From Podochytrium sp. JEL0797 (Eukaryota > Chytridiomycota > Chytridiomycetes > Chytridiales > Chytriomycetaceae): a stretch of 27,984 nucleotides of DNA. The translations under genes were made by a program, and so were the position numbers. Under the pieces are notes generated by a model. It worked only from the letters and a program-made list of their open reading frames with translations, ran no database searches and was not told where the DNA came from. This document shows, one piece after another, positions 21,570 to 27,984 of the stretch. The stretch is taken from assembly GCA_027596195.1 (NCBI GenBank), contig JADGJG010000246.1, positions 1 to 27,984 of the forward strand. Reading direction: 5' to 3'. The stretch's first letter is position 1, and every line of letters starts with the position of its first letter.

Positions 21570-22026
21570 AAAGATACGTTTGGAGGGTGAAGGGAGGGGA
21601 ATACAGTGGGGAGTTGTGAATTTGGTGGAGGTGGAGATTCCTCGTGTTTAGATATCGATTGTCTCATAAATTTACCATTTAAAAGGAGAGGGAAATGAGG
21701 ACAAGGAAGGGAAGAAGGGGACTAACTGGGCACTGACTGGAGTCATAATTTTCTGCGCCACCCGAACCGATTGCATTATTATTCCAGTTTTGAAGCAAAC
21801 GAAACGAAACCACCACGAGACACGTTATCAAACATCCGCTGAACCTCATCCACTCCCTCCCCATCACACGAACCTTGTTTGCCTCCGCAAGGAGATTTGA
21901 TTAGTCATTCTGGGAAAGAAGGATTCGAGACACTGAAAGAAAGGATCCGGAACCATCTCCTGTTCCCAATCACCTCATTACTGGACTCTCTACATCACTA
22001 CTACCACTTCACTATCGATCACCACA
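21570..22026. other. Intergenic region between the MFS and hydrolase genes, unit 1
   Basis: This 457-bp spacer holds the MFS 3' region and the hydrolase promoter. CATAAA near 21665 is a weak polyadenylation candidate. A pyrimidine-rich stretch (about 21960-22020) precedes the hydrolase ATG. It is repeated at 25362-25818. No gene is supported. Confidence 0.4.
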
Positions 22027-24154
22027 ATGCCGTTCGTCACTGTGGCTCAAACATACGGCCAGGAGCCCCTCAACATGTACTATGAAGTGCACGGATCCGG
22101 TCCTATCCGGGTTGTTCTGATTGGAGGTAGGAACTCGTTGTGGAGCTGTGTATACCACAATACAAGCACGGATCAAGCTTCTAATCCCCTTTCCCACACA
22201 CCCCTTATTCTGACACAATAAGGCTTCGGCAACATCTGCCACCAATGGGACCTCCAAATCGATTCATTCATGCAAGAACCAGATGTTTATTCCGTATGCA
22301 TCTTTGATAACCGCGGAGGTGGACTCTCCAGCAGTCCCAAGGGACGATACAAGTTGAGTGCACCCTATTTTTGGAAAATGAACACTAACCATGGGTGGTA
22401 GAACACACGAGATGGCCATGGATGTGAAGGAACTGATGGATCATTTGCAATGGCATCGGTTTCATGTGGTGGGACTTTCGTTGGGCGGGATGATTGCGCA
22501 GGAACTGGGTGAGTTTCGGTGTGTTTGTTATCGCGTAATCGAGAAGTAATGTGGTTGGATTAGCCCATTTGTGTCTTTATCGCGTCGTTAGTTTGACGTT
22601 GGAATCCACGTTTGCGTATTTCAACGGGTTGCCGGTTGGTTTTCCTTTTTTGATGAATTTCTGGGAGTTTGGTGTGTGAATCCCTTCGCGTTTTAGACCA
22701 AGGGATACATGAACATGGTTGTTTCTGGCCCCCCACTGAATACGGTGGATGAGTTCGCGGCGCATGTTGTCGGCAAGCTTCTGTTTCCTCAGGTTTGATT
22801 TTGCAAAGTCCGCCGCGATTCTGGCATCCCGTGTATTCACACCTCGCATTCCACAGGAATGGCTCGATTTACCCGCACCCGAATCCGTCCCATTCGCAAC
22901 CAACAGAGAACACATGATTGACGTAAACATCCACGCGTTTATTTTCTCACGCACACTCCTGAAACCAATCCAAAAATCCACTCCCACCCCTTCACCCCAC
23001 AGTTTGTCAAAGATCGCTTCTCCACAACCGGCCTCCAATCCAAACCCGGCCGCGCCTCCCAACAATCCGCCGTCCTCACCCACTCCATGTCCGCCAAACG
23101 CCTCGCCCACATCAAAAACTCACAAATGCCCGTTCTCATCATCACAGGCGGGAAACTCGACGACGTGATTATCCAACCCGCTTCATCGCAGTACCTCGCC
23201 AAACACCTCGGCGCGCGATTGGAACTGTTTGAAACCGCGGGACATGCTATTCGATTGCAATACCCTGAGGAACACAATGTGCTGTTGAAGGAACATATTT
23301 TGGGTGCCGTGGAGAAGGAGAAGGTGATGCTTGAAGATCGAGTGAGGAGTGCGTTGGCGATTTTGAAGGGGGTCTGTGGAGGGGAGGTGTATGAGGCGCG
23401 GGCCAAGTCAGTGAGGGAGGAGATGGAGCGAGAGTTTTGGAGGAATGGGGGGAGACATCATTTGGTGGTGCATCCGGGACAGAGGGGGCATCAGAGAGTT
23501 TCTGTGGTGGGGAAGGCTCGGAGTTCGAGTCGGACTTCGTTGAGGAGGAGTATTACTTTGTTGAGGAGGAAGCAGTCTGGAGCGAGTTTGAGCAGGTTGG
23601 ATGGTGGTGAGAATGGGGGAGAGGAGGATGGAAATGGTGAGACGGTGTCGTCGGGTGGAAACGCTGGAGGAAGTGTGGAAGGCCTGCGCAACAGAAAGTC
23701 ACGTGTCCTCAGCCTCTCCTCTTCCGCATTTACATCATCGCTCCACGATTTGTTTGCCCCCACCGAGGTGCAACCTTCCACAGACTCCATCTCAGCACCA
23801 GCAGTGAACCCAACGCCCGTCCCGAATCCGTCCTCATCCAAATTCTTTTCGTGGCTGTTTCCTTCGATTCCTCCCATGTTGACGATTGAACGCGAAGTGG
23901 TTGTGGAGCCCGTCGAGTTTGGTCCCAATGCGTTTGCACGACGAGACTCGAATCCAACGGCAACCTCTACGACGCGTGTTTCGACTGTGATTGCTTCGAC
24001 TGCAGCTGCTGGTTCGACTTCACGCGATTCCGACGAGGAAGATGAGGAAGGAGAACAGGAAGAAATTGCTGTTCAAAACACGTGGATTCCTTCCTTCCGA
24101 GCTGTTCGCGTTGGGTTTACGGATGTGGTTGCGTTGGTTGCGGGGAGAGGGTGA
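22027..24154 (+). CDS. Alpha/beta hydrolase with long disordered C-terminal tail, copy 1
   Basis: Exons 22027-22126, 22223-22352, 22402-22508, 22564-22634, 22697-22792, 22857-22922, 23003-24154; 573 residues. It has the alpha/beta-hydrolase layout: an oxyanion-hole region (LIGGFGN), FDNRGGGLSS, nucleophile elbow GLSLGG (Ser103), Asp243 or Asp244 after VLIITGGKLDD, and His271 in ETAGHAIRLQ, so the triad is present. Substrate is unknown; esterase- or lipase-like activity is only family-level. The core ends near residue 300. About 270 residues follow that are Ser/Arg-rich, then acidic (DSDEEDEEGEQEE), with a hydrophobic patch (FFSWLFPSIPPM). The fourth intron is read as 22635-22696 (donor GTTGGT), because a later donor would leave only 23-25 nt. 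Codon continuity holds across all joins. Confidence 0.85.
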
Positions 24155-24192
24155 ACTTTTGTTGTTTTTGCGTGGAGGTGGTGTGTTTCGAT

Positions 24193-25361
24193 TGGATAGT
24201 CTCTCCACGATTTCTTGGATCGGATCGATTGGTGCAGCATCCATGGTCGGATTCGGCCTTCCATCTGGACGCCTTGCCGAGCGATTTGGATTTCGCATCA
24301 TGTGCGTGGATTTGATATTATCCCTCAAACTTGCTGACGTAATATTCAGGATATTTGTTGGCGCGTGTGTCCTCTCAAGTGGGCTTGTTCTCGCAAGTTT
24401 CTGCACTGCAACATGGCAACTGATGATCACGCAAGGTTTCCTCTTTGGATTCGGCACAAGTTTGTCGTATTTCCCGGCAGTTTCCGTCCCCTCTCAATGG
24501 TTCACCAAAAAGCGGTCCATTGCCACGGGAATCGCTGTCTCAGGTTCGGGACTCGGCGGTCTCGTGATGGCACTCGCCACCGAACACCTGTTGACTTCGA
24601 TTGGTCTCGCGTGGACACTCCGAGCTACAGCCATTCTGCTGTTTACCGGAATCTGTGGAATCTTGCCGCTCATTAAAACGCGCATTCCTCCATCTCCGGG
24701 GTCCAAGACGGATTGGACCGTTTTCAAAGACATCCGATTCTTGTTGATTTTGGGCGTTGTCTTTTTTGCAACATTCCCAACTTTCATTCCCATCATTGTG
24801 AGTTGCCCTTCTCCCTCTTCCTGTCTCAGTTCTCACACGCCTTGTTTTCCCCAGTATCTCCCTTCATACGCTCAAACCGTTGTCGGCTCCACATCTTCCG
24901 ACGCCGCAGTCCTCATCTCAATCTACAACGGCTCTTCCGCAGCCGGCCGAGTCCTCATCGGTCTCGCCGCCGACACCATTTTCGGACGCGTCAATTCGAT
25001 TGTTCTCTGTGGAGCTCTCAGCGGCATCTCAATGCTCTTCATTTGGACATTTGCCAACACATACCCCCTTCTCGTCGCCTTCGCAATCGTAAACGGGTTC
25101 GTCTGCGGTGGATTCATATCCCTCTTCCCCGTCGTAGTCGGCCAAACGTTCGGACTCAAAAGACTGCCGAGTTTGATTGGAACCATCATGACTTTCAGCG
25201 CGTTGGGCAACTTGTGTGGGCCGCCGTTGGGTGGAATTATTGAGACACATTTGGGGTATGTGGGTGTGACTGTGTTTGCGGGGAGTGTGACGATGGTTTC
25301 TGTTGCGTTTAGTTTGACGCTGCGGTATAAGCTTGAGCCGAATATGCTCAAGGTGTTTTAA
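24193..25361 (+). pseudogene. 5'-truncated MFS transporter copy in repeat unit 2
   Basis: This repeats the MFS gene from inside codon 92 (segments 24193-24301, 24350-24797, 24855-25361). It lacks the N-terminal tail, the PDGG motif, helix 1 and the MFS promoter. It begins 39 bp after the hydrolase stop codon. An open frame crosses the junction from 23991 by reading the hydrolase end in another frame, but it has no plausible start and is a by-product of the join. A working carrier is unlikely. Confidence 0.85.
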
Positions 25362-25818
25362 AAAGATACGTTTGGAGGGTGAAGGGAGGGGAATACAGTG
25401 GGGAGTTGTGAATTTGGTGGAGGTGGAGATTCCTCGTGTTTAGATATCGATTGTCTCATAAATTTACCATTTAAAAGGAGAGGGAAATGAGGACAAGGAA
25501 GGGAAGAAGGGGACTAACTGGGCACTGACTGGAGTCATAATTTTCTGCGCCACCCGAACCGATTGCATTATTATTCCAGTTTTGAAGCAAACGAAACGAA
25601 ACCACCACGAGACACGTTATCAAACATCCGCTGAACCTCATCCACTCCCTCCCCATCACACGAACCTTGTTTGCCTCCGCAAGGAGATTTGATTAGTCAT
25701 TCTGGGAAAGAAGGATTCGAGACACTGAAAGAAAGGATCCGGAACCATCTCCTGTTCCCAATCACCTCATTACTGGACTCTCTACATCACTACTACCACT
25801 TCACTATCGATCACCACA
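25362..25818. other. Intergenic region in repeat unit 2
   Basis: Duplicate of 21570-22026, including the candidate hydrolase promoter, so hydrolase copy 2 keeps the same proximal upstream sequence as copy 1. No gene is supported. Confidence 0.4.
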
Positions 25819-27946
25819 ATGCCGTTCGTCACTGTGGCTCAAACATACGGCCAGGAGCCCCTCAACATGTACTATGAAGTGCACGGATCCGGTCCTATCC
25901 GGGTTGTTCTGATTGGAGGTAGGAACTCGTTGTGGAGCTGTGTATACCACAATACAAGCACGGATCAAGCTTCTAATCCCCTTTCCCACACACCCCTTAT
26001 TCTGACACAATAAGGCTTCGGCAACATCTGCCACCAATGGGACCTCCAAATCGATTCATTCATGCAAGAACCAGATGTTTATTCCGTATGCATCTTTGAT
26101 AACCGCGGAGGTGGACTCTCCAGCAGTCCCAAGGGACGATACAAGTTGAGTGCACCCTATTTTTGGAAAATGAACACTAACCATGGGTGGTAGAACACAC
26201 GAGATGGCCATGGATGTGAAGGAACTGATGGATCATTTGCAATGGCATCGGTTTCATGTGGTGGGACTTTCGTTGGGCGGGATGATTGCGCAGGAACTGG
26301 GTGAGTTTCGGTGTGTTTGTTATCGCGTAATCGAGAAGTAATGTGGTTGGATTAGCCCATTTGTGTCTTTATCGCGTCGTTAGTTTGACGTTGGAATCCA
26401 CGTTTGCGTATTTCAACGGGTTGCCGGTTGGTTTTCCTTTTTTGATGAATTTCTGGGAGTTTGGTGTGTGAATCCCTTCGCGTTTTAGACCAAGGGATAC
26501 ATGAACATGGTTGTTTCTGGCCCCCCACTGAATACGGTGGATGAGTTCGCGGCGCATGTTGTCGGCAAGCTTCTGTTTCCTCAGGTTTGATTTTGCAAAG
26601 TCCGCCGCGATTCTGGCATCCCGTGTATTCACACCTCGCATTCCACAGGAATGGCTCGATTTACCCGCACCCGAATCCGTCCCATTCGCAACCAACAGAG
26701 AACACATGATTGACGTAAACATCCACGCGTTTATTTTCTCACGCACACTCCTGAAACCAATCCAAAAATCCACTCCCACCCCTTCACCCCACAGTTTGTC
26801 AAAGATCGCTTCTCCACAACCGGCCTCCAATCCAAACCCGGCCGCGCCTCCCAACAATCCGCCGTCCTCACCCACTCCATGTCCGCCAAACGCCTCGCCC
26901 ACATCAAAAACTCACAAATGCCCGTTCTCATCATCACAGGCGGGAAACTCGACGACGTGATTATCCAACCCGCTTCATCGCAGTACCTCGCCAAACACCT
27001 CGGCGCGCGATTGGAACTGTTTGAAACCGCGGGACATGCTATTCGATTGCAATACCCTGAGGAACACAATGTGCTGTTGAAGGAACATATTTTGGGTGCC
27101 GTGGAGAAGGAGAAGGTGATGCTTGAAGATCGAGTGAGGAGTGCGTTGGCGATTTTGAAGGGGGTCTGTGGAGGGGAGGTGTATGAGGCGCGGGCCAAGT
27201 CAGTGAGGGAGGAGATGGAGCGAGAGTTTTGGAGGAATGGGGGGAGACATCATTTGGTGGTGCATCCGGGACAGAGGGGGCATCAGAGAGTTTCTGTGGT
27301 GGGGAAGGCTCGGAGTTCGAGTCGGACTTCGTTGAGGAGGAGTATTACTTTGTTGAGGAGGAAGCAGTCTGGAGCGAGTTTGAGCAGGTTGGATGGTGGT
27401 GAGAATGGGGGAGAGGAGGATGGAAATGGTGAGACGGTGTCGTCGGGTGGAAACGCTGGAGGAAGTGTGGAAGGCCTGCGCAACAGAAAGTCACGTGTCC
27501 TCAGCCTCTCCTCTTCCGCATTTACATCATCGCTCCACGATTTGTTTGCCCCCACCGAGGTGCAACCTTCCACAGACTCCATCTCAGCACCAGCAGTGAA
27601 CCCAACGCCCGTCCCGAATCCGTCCTCATCCAAATTCTTTTCGTGGCTGTTTCCTTCGATTCCTCCCATGTTGACGATTGAACGCGAAGTGGTTGTGGAG
27701 CCCGTCGAGTTTGGTCCCAATGCGTTTGCACGACGAGACTCGAATCCAACGGCAACCTCTACGACGCGTGTTTCGACTGTGATTGCTTCGACTGCAGCTG
27801 CTGGTTCGACTTCACGCGATTCCGACGAGGAAGATGAGGAAGGAGAACAGGAAGAAATTGCTGTTCAAAACACGTGGATTCCTTCCTTCCGAGCTGTTCG
27901 CGTTGGGTTTACGGATGTGGTTGCGTTGGTTGCGGGGAGAGGGTGA
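25819..27946 (+). CDS. Alpha/beta hydrolase with long disordered C-terminal tail, copy 2
   Basis: Full-length duplicate of the hydrolase at 22027-24154, with exons 25819-25918, 26015-26144, 26194-26300, 26356-26426, 26489-26584, 26649-26714, 26795-27946. The predicted product is the same 573-residue protein with triad Ser103, Asp243/244 and His271. Because 457 bp of upstream spacer are duplicated too, this copy would be expressible if it exists in the genome. Whether it is a second gene depends on how the tandem repeat is interpreted. Confidence 0.75.
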
Positions 27947-27984
27947 ACTTTTGTTGTTTTTGCGTGGAGGTGGTGTGTTTCGAT

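Larger units (their letters stand above)
20401..24192 (+). repeat. Tandem direct repeat, unit 1 (3792 bp)
   Basis: Unit 1 runs from within MFS codon 92 to 38 bp past the hydrolase stop codon. The same sequence follows immediately as 24193-27984 at a constant offset of 3792. All reading frames compared in both copies translate identically and I noticed no mismatch. The bases just left of each copy differ (G at 20400, T at 24192), which sets the left boundary. Confidence 0.97.
24193..27984 (+). repeat. Tandem direct repeat, unit 2 (3792 bp), ending with the window
   Basis: This second unit is collinear with 20401-24192. Its last base coincides with the last base of the window, so no right flank can be seen and the copy number cannot be known from this sequence. 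Confidence 0.97.

Noticed and set aside
22671..22696. A 23-25 nt ultra-short intron in the hydrolase gene
   Set aside because: A donor at 22635 gives an ordinary 62-nt intron with correct phase and a more family-like protein.
23991..25361. 456-codon open frame apparently fusing hydrolase sequence to the MFS carrier
   Set aside because: It reads the hydrolase 3' end in the wrong frame, starts at an internal Met codon of that wrong frame, and exists only because of the repeat junction.
20401..27984. The tandem repeat as a transposon with long terminal repeats
   Set aside because: The units are adjacent with no internal region, no transposase, integrase or reverse-transcriptase motif, and one boundary cuts a host gene.

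Overview
The window looks like nuclear DNA of an intron-rich, compact fungal genome, probably an early-diverging lineage such as a chytrid (inference). The grounds are short GT-AG introns (mostly 48-80 nt, many with CTAAC- or CTGAC-like branch sites), intergenic gaps as small as 59 bp, AATAAA signals just after stop codons, and fungal-type proteins (Tup1 corepressor, MNN1-type mannosyltransferase, MCT-type MFS carrier). I saw no tRNA, rRNA, CRISPR array or recognisable transposon. Exon borders were worked out by hand from splice sites, reading-frame continuity and recalled family sequences. For the CTR9, adenosine deaminase, glycosyltransferase, MFS and hydrolase genes the exon lengths sum to a whole number of codons.

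Layout. 1-3689 (+): 3' part of a large gene resembling the Sec39-domain ER-tethering subunits (NBAS/Sec39). 3799-8116 (+): complete 17-exon CTR9, the TPR scaffold of the Paf1 transcription-elongation complex. 8117-9658: gene-poor. 9659-10868 (+): an unrecognised coding region split over several frames, probably a pseudogene. 11122-12744 (-): five-exon adenosine deaminase. 13177-16665 (+), divergent from it: a 1010-residue type II membrane glycosyltransferase joining a GT-B-like N-terminal half to a C-terminal GT71 (MNN1) domain. 16725-19591 (+), only 59 bp further on: a TUP1-like corepressor whose fourth WD40 blade is interrupted by a frame change. 20127-21569 (+): MCT-type MFS transporter. 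22027-24154 (+): alpha/beta hydrolase with a long disordered tail.

The right-hand 7.6 kb is a direct tandem repeat of a 3792-bp unit (20401-24192 and 24193-27984). I noticed no difference between the copies. The second copy holds an MFS gene without its first 92 codons and a complete second hydrolase gene. The window ends exactly at the last base of the second unit, so the repeat could be a real tandem array, a circular molecule of unit length, or an assembly-graph loop walked twice.

The genes do not form one pathway. CTR9 and TUP1 act in nuclear transcription, the Sec39-like protein and the glycosyltransferase in the secretory pathway, and adenosine deaminase in purine salvage. The broadest unexplained signal is a repeated strand-composition sawtooth: exons are C-rich just after the acceptor and become G/T-rich towards the donor.
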